This document shows, one piece after another, positions 8,444-16,794 of a stretch of 48,153 nucleotides of DNA. Where the stretch lies: contig CAMVPA010000026.1 in NCBI GenBank assembly GCA_947169245.1, forward strand, positions 1 to 48,153, in the 5' to 3' direction. The position numbers were made by a program, and so were the translations under genes. A model generated the notes under the pieces. The model had not been told where the DNA came from. It saw only the letters and a program-made list of their open reading frames with translations, and ran no database searches. Position 1 is the first letter of the stretch, and the number at the start of each line of letters is the position of its first letter. The stretch is from an uncultured Prevotellaceae bacterium (GTDB lineage: Bacteria > Bacteroidota > Bacteroidia > Bacteroidales > Bacteroidaceae).

Positions 8444-9346
8444 CTATTTCACCAGAATAGTAAGGATGAAACCTACGCGACATCCTGGAAACGGTTTTTC
8501 TGCAAGATCGAGCATACCTCCCTGTTGCACCATCATACGGCGACTGAGGGAAAGACCGATGCCATTGCCGCTTCGTTTCGTGGTAAAGAAAGGAACAAAA
8601 AGCGACTGGCGGTTCTCGGCCGGGATGGGCAGACCGTCGTTGCCTATATAGAGCATCAAAGAATCGTGGGGACTGGTTGCATGACCCAGAGCCGGATCAG
8701 GAACCTGTCCCCATGATTCTTGGACAACGACCATCTTCCTGGCTTCTGCTTCTGCTGCATTCTTGGCAAGGTTCATCAGCACCTGTCGCAGCATGCCGGC
8801 ATCTGCACGGACGACAATGTCTTGGGCGACGTTTACTTCCCAGGTCAGTTCCGGGTAGGCTTTGCAGACATCGTCAAGTAGTGGGCGGAGAGTGACGTCA
8901 GCCATTACAGGCTTCTCCAGTTCTGACATCTTGCGATAGTTGGATACGAAGTCGCTCAGATGACGGCTGGTGTCGTAGATGGCTTGAATGCCAGGTTCAA
9001 GCGAGGTGCCTTTTACATCCTCATGACCCAGCATCGACTGGCTGATGCTGGTGATGGGGGCTGTGGCGTTCATCATCTCATGGGTCAGTACACGGGTCAG
9101 GCGTTCCCATGATTCCACCTCGTTCTGGTTCACCTGCTGGCGGATGGTCTCGCCCAACTGGTTGAGTGTCTCCTGCATGGCCCGCTCACCCGGCAGCAGT
9201 CCGTCGGTAGGCAGGCGGAACGTGAAGTCGCGGTTGCGTATGGCCTCCTGCATCAGATGGGCACGCAGTCGAAGTCTCCGCTGATGCCGCACGAACCACA
9301 CGACGAGCGCGACGACGATAATACCTATTATAACATATAGCCACAT
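8444..9346 (-). CDS. Sensor histidine kinase of the export system
   Basis: 300 residues: one N-terminal membrane helix (about 3-19), a short linker, then the kinase. H box LTHEMMNATAPI with phospho-acceptor H89; N box NLAKN with N196; G1 box as GNDG (about 235-238); F/G2 region FFTTKRSGNGIGLSLS. There is no periplasmic sensing domain, so input probably comes through the membrane or an inner-membrane partner. A REP-like palindrome (8659-8721) adds about 20 residues between the N and G1 boxes (around 210-230), a place where a loop can be tolerated. The gene follows the regulator by 11 bases in the same operon and transfers phosphate to it by inference. Confidence 0.92.
   Translation of the reverse strand: MWLYVIIGIIVVALVVWFVRHQRRLRLRAHLMQEAIRNRDFTFRLPTDGLLPGERAMQETLNQLGETIRQQVNQNEVESWERLTRVLTHEMMNATAPITSISQSMLGHEDVKGTSLEPGIQAIYDTSRHLSDFVSNYRKMSELEKPVMADVTLRPLLDDVCKAYPELTWEVNVAQDIVVRADAGMLRQVLMNLAKNAAEAEARKMVVVQESWGQVPDPALGHATSPHDSLMLYIGNDGLPIPAENRQSLFVPFFTTKRSGNGIGLSLSRRMMVQQGGMLDLAEKPFPGCRVGFILTILVK
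8659..8721. repeat. GGGGAC palindrome inside the kinase gene
   Basis: AAGAATCGTGGGGACTGGTT at 8659-8678 is the near reverse complement (18 of 20) of AACCTGTCCCCATGATTCTT at 8702-8721. One arm reappears alone at 44298, and a related palindrome with GGGAC/GTCCC lies at 45494. The insertion keeps the kinase frame open. Confidence 0.8.
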
Positions 9347-9357
9347 AAAGGAAGTGT

Positions 9358-9960
9358 CTATTTACTCCCCTCTCTGCCGTAGGCTTCCCCCTCGCCTTTT
9401 GGAGAGGGGGATAGGGGGTGAGGCTTGGGGTAGGGAGTGAGGCTTCTTATCTTATTATATAGTGTCTGGCGGGTGATGCCAAGCAGTTCTGCGGCCTGAG
9501 TGAGATTGCCGTGGCAATGGTCAATGGTACGGCGGATATGCTCCTTCTCCATCTCGTCGAGACTGACGATCTCGTTCTGCATGTCGAGCACGTCCTTCAG
9601 CTTGCGCACCAGTTCGTCGTTGTCCCAGGGCTTGGTGACGAAGTCGGCGGCACCGCTCTTCAGGCCTTTAACAGCCAAGGAGACATCGGCGTAGGCCGTC
9701 AGCAATACAACTGGCGTCTGCGGATGCTGCTTGCGGATGGTGCGGAGCCAGAACAGCCCCTCGCTGCCACTGTTCACGCCAAGTGTGAAGTTCATGTCCA
9801 ATAGTACCATGTCAATAGTCTCCTGCGCCATCGTCTTCAGAATATCATCGGGTCTTTCAAGCGTCAAGATGCGCTCGAAGGTTGTATCCAGACAATAGCG
9901 TAAGGCCGTCAATATGGCCGGATTGTCATCGACTATTAATACTGTTCCGTAACTGTTCAT
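9358..9960 (-). CDS. Response regulator: receiver plus Fis-type helix-turn-helix, no AAA+ domain
   Basis: Start set at ATG 9958-9960 (MNSYGTVLIVDD) because the longer frame would put a -7-like TACTTTTG inside the gene. The receiver has D11-D12, phospho-acceptor D55, T88 and K110. A Fis-type helix-turn-helix follows at about 130-170 (LTQAAELLGITRQTLYNKI). Related regulators in Bacteroidota usually carry a sigma-54 ATPase domain between these parts; here it is absent, which fits target promoters of the ordinary -33/-7 kind. The last about 25 residues (KPHPLSPSPKGEGEA and on) are encoded by a GC-rich palindrome, not the family fold. It is divergent from tolC with an inverted-repeat operator between, so autoregulation is likely. 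Confidence 0.93.
   Translation of the reverse strand: MNSYGTVLIVDDNPAILTALRYCLDTTFERILTLERPDDILKTMAQETIDMVLLDMNFTLGVNSGSEGLFWLRTIRKQHPQTPVVLLTAYADVSLAVKGLKSGAADFVTKPWDNDELVRKLKDVLDMQNEIVSLDEMEKEHIRRTIDHCHGNLTQAAELLGITRQTLYNKIRSLTPYPKPHPLSPSPKGEGEAYGREGSK
9364..9445. repeat. GC-rich palindromic element at the 3' end of the regulator gene, copy c
   Basis: CCCCCTC and GAGGGGG form a hairpin (about 9387-9410), followed by two GGGGTGAGGCTT/GGGAGTGAGGCTT-like units. It supplies the final about 25 codons and the stop of the regulator. Confidence 0.7.
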
Positions 9961-9964
9961 GGTG

Positions 9965-9972
9965 CAAAAGTA
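9965..9972 (-). promoter_or_regulatory. Probable -7 box for the regulator-kinase operon
   Basis: On the minus strand this reads TACTTTTG followed by CACCATG, so the leader would be very short or absent. No good TTTG box lies 20 bases upstream; the operator at 9983-10020 covers that place instead, which suits a regulated promoter. Confidence 0.45.
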
Positions 9973-9982
9973 CAAATAATCC

Positions 9983-10020
9983 GTCTAAAAATCATACAAT
10001 GGGGTGTATAAAAATTAGAC
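9983..10020. promoter_or_regulatory. Inverted-repeat operator between the regulator and tolC genes, copy 1
   Basis: GTCTAA at 9983-9988 and TTAGAC at 10015-10020 bound a 38-base box followed by AATCTGCATC. The same box, also 38 bases long and also 28 bases before the -33 element, precedes permeases 2 and 3. This copy is the most diverged in its centre. Binding by the regulator at 9358 is inference from position and repetition. Confidence 0.75.
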
Positions 10021-10047
10021 AATCTGCATCTCGTCGTCTTAATATGC

Positions 10048-10078
10048 TTGCAAGGACAGATATAATCACCTAACTTTG
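10048..10078 (+). promoter_or_regulatory. Promoter for tolC
   Basis: TTG at 10048-10050, 20 bases, then TAACTTTG at 10071-10078: the Bacteroidota -33/-7 pattern. It starts 28 bases after the operator. Confidence 0.8.
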
Positions 10079-10116
10079 CATCGTCGGAAGACAAAAGGAA
10101 ATAAGAATATTAGAAT

Positions 10117-11436
10117 ATGCGACGGACTATTATTTATTGGTTATTGATTCTTGGTGGTTCTCCTGCAGGGGCGCAGGAATGGACGATGCAGCAGTGCATG
10201 CAGTATGCCGTGGAGCATAACCACGAGGTGAGGCAGGCAGAACTGGAGCTTGACAACTATAAGGCCCAAGAGACTGGAGCCATCGGTCGTTTCCTGCCTG
10301 CTGTGGATGCAGGCATCGGGGCACAGTACAACTTCGGACGCGCCATCGACCCTGAGACCAACACGTATACGGATGTGAGTACCTTCTATAATGGCTACTC
10401 CTTAGGTGCCTCGCTGCCAGTGTTCGACGGGTTCAGCCGTCTGCATGCGCTGAAGGCGGCCAAGGCGAGCGTGCTGATGGGGCGCGAGGCGCTGCGTCAG
10501 CGGCAGGATCAGACAGCCCTCGGCGTCATGCAGGCTTTTGCCAACGTAGCCTATTACGAGGGGCTGGTCCGAATGGCTGAAGAGAAAGTGCAGGAGACGA
10601 CCCTGCTGCTGAAACAGACGCAGGTGCTGGAGGAGGTAGGCCGTAAGAGTGCTGCCGACGTGGCGCAGGTGGAGTCGCAGAAGGCCGAGGCCGACTACGA
10701 GCTGATTCGTCAGCAGAACCTCTATGCCTCTGCATTGTTAGAACTGAAGAAGGAGATGGCCTTCCCTATAAGTGAAAGCCTCACCCCCAAAAGCCTCACC
10801 CCCGCCCCCTCCCCTTCTTGCGTCCCGCTGGTAGCAAGCGTCCAAAGGCCGAGCGGGAGAGGGGGCGGGGGTGAGGCTGTATTCCGCTACCAAATGGAAG
10901 TTGCCAAACATGAGTGGCGTCAGGCCCGTGCCGCGCTGTTACCTGCTCTCTCGTTGAGTGCGGGCCTGAACACCACTTACTATAAGACCCTGCACTCCCA
11001 GACGGCATCCTCGTTCAGCAACCAGTTTAAGAACAATATGGGTGAGTACGTAGGTGCTACATTGAGTATTCCGCTCTTCAACCGTCTGCAGACTGTCACC
11101 AGCATCCGCAGGGCCAAGAACAACTACCAGATAACCCGTGAGGCTTACGAGCAGAAACGGTTGGAGCTGGAAAAACTGAGTCGCGAGGCGTGGCAGGACT
11201 GGCAGGGCTATCTGAAACAGACGGAGCAGATGCAGAAAAAGGTGGAGGCCGACTCGCTGGCCTATCAGCTGACCCGCCGTCAGTATGAGGAAGGACTCTC
11301 GACGGCCATCGACTTGCGTACCACCTCGGCGCAACTGTTGCAGTCAAAAGCTACACTGCTTCAGTGTCAGCTGATGGCGATGGTCAAGGAACAATTAGTG
11401 AGATATTATAACGGAGAACAGATATGGACAGAGTAA
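10117..11436 (+). CDS. TolC-type outer-membrane efflux protein
   Basis: Forms the outer-membrane channel of the export system. Signal peptide to about residue 19 (SPAGAQ-EW), then MQQCMQYAVEHNHEV, the usual opening of the TolC repeat, GAIGRFLPAVDAGIGAQYNF and SLPVFDG strands, and long coiled-coil helices (VRMAEEKVQETTLLLKQTQV; REAYEQKRLELEKLSREAWQ). Between helices, about residues 226-254, an 87-base palindrome adds 29 residues rich in Pro, Ser and Gly. Length 439 residues is normal with this insert. The 3' end overlaps the membrane-fusion gene by 13 bases, so the two are translated together. Confidence 0.95.
   Translation: MRRTIIYWLLILGGSPAGAQEWTMQQCMQYAVEHNHEVRQAELELDNYKAQETGAIGRFLPAVDAGIGAQYNFGRAIDPETNTYTDVSTFYNGYSLGASLPVFDGFSRLHALKAAKASVLMGREALRQRQDQTALGVMQAFANVAYYEGLVRMAEEKVQETTLLLKQTQVLEEVGRKSAADVAQVESQKAEADYELIRQQNLYASALLELKKEMAFPISESLTPKSLTPAPSPSCVPLVASVQRPSGRGGGGEAVFRYQMEVAKHEWRQARAALLPALSLSAGLNTTYYKTLHSQTASSFSNQFKNNMGEYVGATLSIPLFNRLQTVTSIRRAKNNYQITREAYEQKRLELEKLSREAWQDWQGYLKQTEQMQKKVEADSLAYQLTRRQYEEGLSTAIDLRTTSAQLLQSKATLLQCQLMAMVKEQLVRYYNGEQIWTE
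10792..10878. repeat. 87-base palindrome inserted in frame in tolC, copy d
   Basis: AGCCTCACCCCCGCCCCCTC (10792-10811) is the exact reverse complement of the last 20 bases (10859-10878). Inside, TCCCGCT pairs with AGCGGGA, so the whole can form a cruciform. Its length is a multiple of three and the frame stays open. A partial extra copy of one end (GCCTCACCCCCAAA) lies just before it. Confidence 0.9.
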
Positions 11437-12677
11437 TTGAGAAGACTAAGACACAGAAGTTGATGAAGCATTGGCCGTGGTTGGGTGTTGGGTGTTTGGT
11501 GTTGGCTGTTGGCTGCTGGCTGGTGTTTGGCAATCATGCCTCGACCCTGCGAGTCAGCCGCGACGAGATAACTGTTAGCGACGTGCAGCGGGCAGAGTTC
11601 AAGGACTATGTGCGTACCAACGGACAGGTGCTGCCCATCCAGGTGGTGCAGATTTCGCCCGAGGAAGGCGGCATCGTGATGGAGAAGGTCGTCGAAGAGG
11701 GTACTCACGTTAAGAAAGGCGACGTGATCGTCCGACTGAGCAACAGCAACCTTGACCTCCAGATTCTGAACGCCGAGGCCGAGTTGGCTGAGAAGCAGAA
11801 CCTGTTAAGGAATACCCAGGTGGCCATGCAGCAAGACCGACTGAACAACCAGACGGAACAGGCTCAACTCGATATGGACACCCAGCGCAAGCAGCGTACC
11901 TTCGAGCAAAACAAACGGCTCTATTCAGAGAAGCTCATCAGCAAGGAGGACTACCTGCAGTCGCAGGAGGACTACCAACTCTCGGCCAAGAAGCGCTCAT
12001 TGGTTTCGAAGCGCCTGAAGCAGGACTCCATCTACCGTACCGTCCAGATGGATCAGATGGAGGACAACCTGCAAAATATGCGTCGCAACGTAGTGCTCGT
12101 CCGTCAGCGTAAAGACAAACTCGAGGTGCGCTCTGCCATCGACGGCGAGCTGGGTTTGCTCGATGTGGAGTTGGGTCAGAGCATTCAGCCTGGCCAGAAG
12201 ATCGGACAACTGAACGACCTCAGCGACTATAAGGTGCAGGCGCAGATCGACGAGCACTATATCGATCGTGTGCGTCAAGGACTGTCGGCAACCTTTACCC
12301 GTGGCGACAAGCAGTACCAGTTGCAGGTGCGCAAGGTCTATCCCGAGGTTCGTGAGGGCAAGTTCCGTTGCGACTTCATCTTCAAGGGCGAGCGCCCAGA
12401 GAACATCCGTACGGGTCAGACGTATTACATTGACCTTGAACTGGGACAGCCCGAGCAGGCTATCCTTATTCCTCGCGGCACGTTCTTCCAGACCACAGGC
12501 GGCCAGTGGATCTTTGTCATGGATAAGAATGGTCAGAAAGCCTATCGCCGCAACATCCGCATAGGTCGCCAGAACCCACAGCACTACGAGGTGCTTGAGG
12601 GCTTGGAGCCGGGTGAACGTGTCGTCACCTCAGGCTATGAAGCCTTCAAAGACAATGAAGTATTAGTCATCAAGTAA
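11424..12677 (+). CDS. Membrane-fusion (HlyD/MacA-type) periplasmic adaptor
   Basis: Bridges the inner-membrane permeases and the TolC channel. ATG 11424 lies within the tolC end. One membrane helix at about residues 15-32, then a strand, a lipoyl/biotinyl half (EEGGIVMEKVVEEGTHVKKG), a long alpha-helical hairpin (about 110-220, Gln/Lys/Asp-rich), the second lipoyl half (AIDGELGLLDVELGQSIQPG), a beta-barrel and a membrane-proximal domain ending in GLEPGERVVTSGYEAFKDN. Its membrane helix is encoded by a TGGGTGT-rich low-complexity stretch (11479-11530). It is eight bases from the first permease gene. Confidence 0.95.
   Translation: MDRVIEKTKTQKLMKHWPWLGVGCLVLAVGCWLVFGNHASTLRVSRDEITVSDVQRAEFKDYVRTNGQVLPIQVVQISPEEGGIVMEKVVEEGTHVKKGDVIVRLSNSNLDLQILNAEAELAEKQNLLRNTQVAMQQDRLNNQTEQAQLDMDTQRKQRTFEQNKRLYSEKLISKEDYLQSQEDYQLSAKKRSLVSKRLKQDSIYRTVQMDQMEDNLQNMRRNVVLVRQRKDKLEVRSAIDGELGLLDVELGQSIQPGQKIGQLNDLSDYKVQAQIDEHYIDRVRQGLSATFTRGDKQYQLQVRKVYPEVREGKFRCDFIFKGERPENIRTGQTYYIDLELGQPEQAILIPRGTFFQTTGGQWIFVMDKNGQKAYRRNIRIGRQNPQHYEVLEGLEPGERVVTSGYEAFKDNEVLVIK
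11479..11530. repeat. TGGGTGT low-complexity run within the membrane-fusion gene
   Basis: Repeated TTGGGTG/TTTGGTG/TTGGCTG units encode LGVGCLVLAVGCWLVF, the membrane helix. A run with the same units lies at 28340-28377 in murF, read from the other strand. Confidence 0.65.
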
Positions 12678-12684
12678 GAATTAT

Positions 12685-15069
12685 ATGAATACATTTAGAA
12701 ACATGCTTTATATGGCACGCCGCTTCAAGACGGCAACGGTGCTGAACTTCGTAGGACTCACGGTAGCTTTCGCTGCCTTCTACCTGTTCCTGACGCAGGT
12801 GACGTATAACCATTCTTATAATAAAGGACTGGCCGATTACGAGCAACTCTATCGGGTGGAGTTGCCTTCCTTGATGGATAACAGCAAGTGGCAGTCAAAT
12901 GTAAGCCGATTCCTGGCTGACCAGCTCGATTCCCTTCCACAAGTAGAGAGTATGGCTCTGCTACAATGTTGGAATTGGAATGGGAGATTTATGAAGGATA
13001 ATTCGGAGTTTGAATTTCAAGGCTGCAACGTAAGCAACGATGCGCTGACGACGCTTGCTCCCCGCGTGCTGGACGGAAAGATCGGCTGGGCAGACGAAGA
13101 CCATAGAGGACTCGTCTTACCCGCCTCCATCGCTTTGAAGTATTTCGAAACAACTCAGGCTGCAGGCCGCTCGATGTGGAACGGAAAGGACAGTATTCTG
13201 GTGAGAGGTGTCTTTGAGGATTTCCCTGATAACTGTCTGGCAAGGAACTGCATCTATGGTTCCATTGGCGATGAGAACATGGGCAACTTCCAGAACTACA
13301 ATTATAATTGCTATTTGCGCCTGCGCCAGCCATTGGATACTACGCAAATCAGGCAGACCATCTTCGAACCACTGCTTGAAAGGATTCACCAGATATACAT
13401 GGAGAATGGTATGGAAGATCAGTGGAACGAAAGTGAAATGCGAGTGCGAGACGGTCTCAATATGCGACTCACACCCGTCACTGAGACTTGGTTCTCTGGT
13501 GTAGACCCAGAACAAGACCGTGGCAACAAGGCCGTAGACCTGATTCTGCAGTTGTCGTGCCTGCTGGTCATCATCATTGCCGCCATCAACTTCCTAAACT
13601 TCACGCTGGCCGAGAGTCCGATGCGTATCAAAAGCATCAATACGCGGCGCGTATTGGGTAGCACTCTCACTTCGCTGCGCATTGGACTTGTGGCGGAGAC
13701 GGTGTTGACCTCACTGTTGGCTTTCTGCCTGGCAGTCTTCGTGTGCTACCTGCTGTCCGAGTGGCCGCTCATCAACGAACTAACCGTAGGCGGCATCGCA
13801 CTGGGCGAACACGGCTGGCTGATTGCTGCCCTTGCCATTGGCGCGCTCGTTGTAGGTATCGTGGCAGGTCTCTATCCTGCCTTCTATACCACCTCGTTCC
13901 AACCTGCAATGGTTCTGAAAGGCTCGCTCGGACTGACACCCAAAGGTCGCCATCTACGCACAGTATTGCTCTGTCTGCAGTTCCTCATCACCAGCATTAT
14001 GGTGGTCTACATCGCCATCCTCTATCTGCAGAGCCACTACATCTTCAAGTCCGACTATGGCTACGCGAAGGACGAGATACTCTATTGCAACACGTGGGAG
14101 ATTCTCGACAAGCAAGAGACACTGCGCTCCGAACTGCTGCAACAGTCGGGCATCGTCGACGTAGCCTATTCGCAATTTTCTTTAGGGAGCGCCGACAGAT
14201 ATATGGGCTGGGGACGTGGCGACAAAGACCATCAGATACAGTTTGTGGCGTTGCCCGTCGACTGGCACTACCTGCGAACCATGGGCATCAAGGTCACAGA
14301 AGGCCACGACTTTACGGAACACGATGGCGACTGCTATATCATCAATGAGGCAGCCCGCAAGAAATGGGACTGGGTGGAGATGGACAAAAAACTCTTAGAG
14401 GAAGACCTGCCGGTCATCGGCGTATGCCAGAATGTGCGCTTCGCTTCTACCCGCATTGATAACAACGACTCACCAATGGCCTTCATTGTCTATGGTCCTA
14501 TCTACAAGGAACGCGGATGGACGAACAATCTGGGCGTGATGAACGTCCGAGTGGCGGCTGGCGTTGATAAGGTGCAGATGCGCAAGACCATCAAGAGTAT
14601 CTGCATGAAGTTGGGGGCAAAGCACGAACCGGAAGTCAAGTTCCTCGACCAAATGTTGGAGCAGACCTATCAAGAAGAGTTCCGTTTCGTGCGTCAGGTA
14701 TTCATCTTCTCACTCATTTGCCTCGTCATCACCCTCATCGGTGTATTCTGCATGACGATGTTCGAGACGGAGTATCGCCGCAAGGAGATAGGCATCCGCA
14801 AGGTGATGGGAAGCTCTACTGGCGAAATCCTGACCATGCTCAGTCGCCGTTATGTGTGGCTGCTCGTAGGTAGTTTCGTCATTGCCGCCCCTGTGGCTTG
14901 GTTTATCGGCATGATGTGGTTGATGGGCTTCGCCGAGCGCACGCCCATCTACTGGTGGCTCTTCCCCTTGGCCCTGTTCGCCGTCGCTGCCGTCACCCTC
15001 GCCACTGTCATCATCCAGAGTTGGCGCACCGCCAATGAGAATCCCGTCAACAGCATCAAAAACGAATAG
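12685..15069 (+). CDS. MacB/FtsX-type ABC permease 1
   Basis: 794 residues with the FtsX layout: an N-terminal membrane helix (about 15-36), a large periplasmic domain (to about 275), three membrane helices (about 285-310, 335-360, 370-400), a second periplasmic domain (to about 665) and three more helices, ending NPVNSIKNE. RRKEIGIRKVMGSS before the later helices is the usual FtsX/MacB coupling segment. It has no ATPase domain; the ATPase at 22220 is the only one in the cluster. It lies in an operon with tolC and the adaptor. The family exports peptides, lipids, lipoproteins or drugs in a mechanotransmission mode; the cargo here is unknown. Confidence 0.94.
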   Translation: MNTFRNMLYMARRFKTATVLNFVGLTVAFAAFYLFLTQVTYNHSYNKGLADYEQLYRVELPSLMDNSKWQSNVSRFLADQLDSLPQVESMALLQCWNWNGRFMKDNSEFEFQGCNVSNDALTTLAPRVLDGKIGWADEDHRGLVLPASIALKYFETTQAAGRSMWNGKDSILVRGVFEDFPDNCLARNCIYGSIGDENMGNFQNYNYNCYLRLRQPLDTTQIRQTIFEPLLERIHQIYMENGMEDQWNESEMRVRDGLNMRLTPVTETWFSGVDPEQDRGNKAVDLILQLSCLLVIIIAAINFLNFTLAESPMRIKSINTRRVLGSTLTSLRIGLVAETVLTSLLAFCLAVFVCYLLSEWPLINELTVGGIALGEHGWLIAALAIGALVVGIVAGLYPAFYTTSFQPAMVLKGSLGLTPKGRHLRTVLLCLQFLITSIMVVYIAILYLQSHYIFKSDYGYAKDEILYCNTWEILDKQETLRSELLQQSGIVDVAYSQFSLGSADRYMGWGRGDKDHQIQFVALPVDWHYLRTMGIKVTEGHDFTEHDGDCYIINEAARKKWDWVEMDKKLLEEDLPVIGVCQNVRFASTRIDNNDSPMAFIVYGPIYKERGWTNNLGVMNVRVAAGVDKVQMRKTIKSICMKLGAKHEPEVKFLDQMLEQTYQEEFRFVRQVFIFSLICLVITLIGVFCMTMFETEYRRKEIGIRKVMGSSTGEILTMLSRRYVWLLVGSFVIAAPVAWFIGMMWLMGFAERTPIYWWLFPLALFAVAAVTLATVIIQSWRTANENPVNSIKNE

Positions 15070-15140
15070 AGCAGCGAGTGCCGTCCGAGCTTGCTCGAAG
15101 ATGGCCGAGTCGTGATATTCGAAGACAAAGTCAACGAATA
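15039..15140. repeat. Direct repeat flanking the AAA ATPase island, left copy
   Basis: This stretch covers the last codons of permease 1 (from GAATCCCGTCAACAGCATCA) and the AGCAGCGAGTGCC...AAAGTCAACGAATA element downstream. It matches 16762-16864 with a few substitutions and one one-base indel. The ATPase gene lies exactly between the two copies. Confidence 0.85.
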
Positions 15141-15143
15141 ATC

Positions 15144-16589
15144 TCAAGAAAACAATTGGTCCATAACAACTTCTGACTGCACAATCCCACTATGGATGTT
15201 TTGAGAAACGCCGTATGTAGTGATGAATGTATGATATAAAGCTTTCTTCGTCTTGGTTACGTTACGGAATAGGCTCGCCCTGTTTCGAAGGCGTTCTTCA
15301 TAGTCTGCATCAATTTCGTATTTATCCGATACGTATTTGATCTCACAGATGTTGATAACCTCGTCGGCACGATCTATCAAGAGGTCGATTTGTGCCCCTT
15401 TCCATTTTGTCCCGTTCTTGTCTGTAAATGGCTTGCAACTCCACGAATGTACATTGCTGATGACACCGCCAATGCTGAGAGCCGTCTTAATCTGTGCGAT
15501 ATGGTGAAGGCATACTTGTTCGAATGCATATCCGCTCCAGGATGTCATTTGACCTTTGCCGGCAAGTTTGCTCCAAAGATGTTCGTCTTGTCCGTTATTA
15601 TCTGCCACGAACTTAATGTGGAAAAGGCTGAAAAGGTCTGTCAACTGGTACATTGTATCGCGCTCTGTCTTACCAATGGCTGTATATTTGCGGATGAAGT
15701 CGCACTTCACGAGATTGTCGAGTACTTCCGTCAAATCACCACCTTCCCCGAGTTTTAGAGCTTCAAGAATTTCCTGCCTTGTCATCCCTTTCAGTTTTGT
15801 GGCCAGCAATTCCACAATGTTCCTGTATATTTTGGAGTCTTTAAATAGTGAACGAAACAAGAAATCAAACTCAGTACGTAAAGGTGCCCCTTGTCTGAAG
15901 AAGAGATCATCAACACAAACAGCAAGTGGAATACCTTTTATCAGCATGTCCAGATAATAAGGAATACCCCCCATAATCATATAAGCCTGAAGAAGTTGGT
16001 GGCGGCTCATCTCTATACCTTTTATTTCCTTAAGGAATCGTTCTGTTTCGCCTAAAGTGAAAGGTGCAAGCCATATAGGACGGCATACCCTACCATAGAT
16101 ACCGCCTTTGTCTCCGATGAACTTAGACAGCATCCATGTGGTAGCCGAGCCACAGACAAACAGTTTGATGTTTTGTAAAGTAGAGGCCCTGTCGTTCCAG
16201 AATCTGCTGAATGCAGCCAAGAAATTGCTTTTAGGAGTGTCCATCCACGGAATTTCGTCCAAGAATACGATAATCTTGTCTTTTTGAAGCGTTTCCAGAT
16301 AGTCAGACAGCGCATCGAAAGCCTCAAACCAGTCCTTTGGCCGTTTTACGTGCTTGCCGGAATACTTTTCCAAAGATTTTTGAAACTGTGCCAAGTGTAC
16401 AGCACGGGTAACATTATACATACCTGTGAATGAGAAATCAAACTGATTCTCAAAGATGCTCTTCACCAGATAGGTTTTCCCTACACGGCGGCGTCCATAT
16501 ACTGCTATCAGTTCTGCTTTGTCACTTGCCAGATAATTTCTGATGAGTGACTGCTCATATTCGCGACCAATAATCTTGTTTTTTTCCAT
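15144..16589 (-). CDS. DUF234-type AAA ATPase with nuclease-like C-terminus
   Basis: Start set at ATG 16587-16589 (MEKNKIIGREYEQSLIR), just after a strong promoter; the longer frame would begin inside it. N-terminal archaeal-type ATPase: Walker A GRRRVGKT at 32-39, Walker B IIVFLDEIPWMD near 110-120, an Asn/Ser sensor (FVCGSATTWML). A winged-helix region follows, then a DUF234 C-terminus with QIDLLID...EIKY, the D...ExK arrangement of PD-(D/E)XK folds. The family occurs in many copies in Bacteroidales; its biological role is unsettled. It is opposite in strand to all neighbours and flanked by direct repeats, which suggests late arrival. Confidence 0.9.
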   Translation of the reverse strand: MEKNKIIGREYEQSLIRNYLASDKAELIAVYGRRRVGKTYLVKSIFENQFDFSFTGMYNVTRAVHLAQFQKSLEKYSGKHVKRPKDWFEAFDALSDYLETLQKDKIIVFLDEIPWMDTPKSNFLAAFSRFWNDRASTLQNIKLFVCGSATTWMLSKFIGDKGGIYGRVCRPIWLAPFTLGETERFLKEIKGIEMSRHQLLQAYMIMGGIPYYLDMLIKGIPLAVCVDDLFFRQGAPLRTEFDFLFRSLFKDSKIYRNIVELLATKLKGMTRQEILEALKLGEGGDLTEVLDNLVKCDFIRKYTAIGKTERDTMYQLTDLFSLFHIKFVADNNGQDEHLWSKLAGKGQMTSWSGYAFEQVCLHHIAQIKTALSIGGVISNVHSWSCKPFTDKNGTKWKGAQIDLLIDRADEVINICEIKYVSDKYEIDADYEERLRNRASLFRNVTKTKKALYHTFITTYGVSQNIHSGIVQSEVVMDQLFS

Positions 16590-16610
16590 ATTCGACACTT
16601 TTAAACGGTG

Positions 16611-16642
16611 CAAAGATAAACATTTTCTTTCTAAAAAGCAAA
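16611..16642 (-). promoter_or_regulatory. Promoter of the AAA ATPase gene
   Basis: On the minus strand: TTTG (16642-16639), 20 bases, TATCTTTG (16618-16611). An excellent Bacteroidota match, 21 bases before the ATG. Confidence 0.85.
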
Positions 16643-16750
16643 CGATAGAGTCTCCGTAACTACAAATTTAGATATATTTAAGGATAAACTATCGCTAATA
16701 TTAACTCCGTAATTATATATTTTCATGGGCTTACGGAGGAACTATCTTAC

Positions 16751-16792
16751 TTTGTGTCGTGGAATCCCGTCAACAGCATCATAAACGAATGA
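16751..16792 (+). pseudogene. Remnant 3' end of a lost permease gene
   Basis: Reads FVSWNPVNSIINE and a stop. The permease genes of this cluster end NPVNSIKNE, NPIEGIKNE or NPVDYLKNE. Nothing of the rest of a permease remains upstream, where the ATPase gene now sits. Confidence 0.7.
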
Positions 16793-16794
16793 AA

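Noticed and set aside
16680..16740. AT-rich stretch before the permease remnant as a separate regulatory site
   Set aside because: TAACT/TTTA runs give no consistent box; nothing repeated elsewhere in the window.
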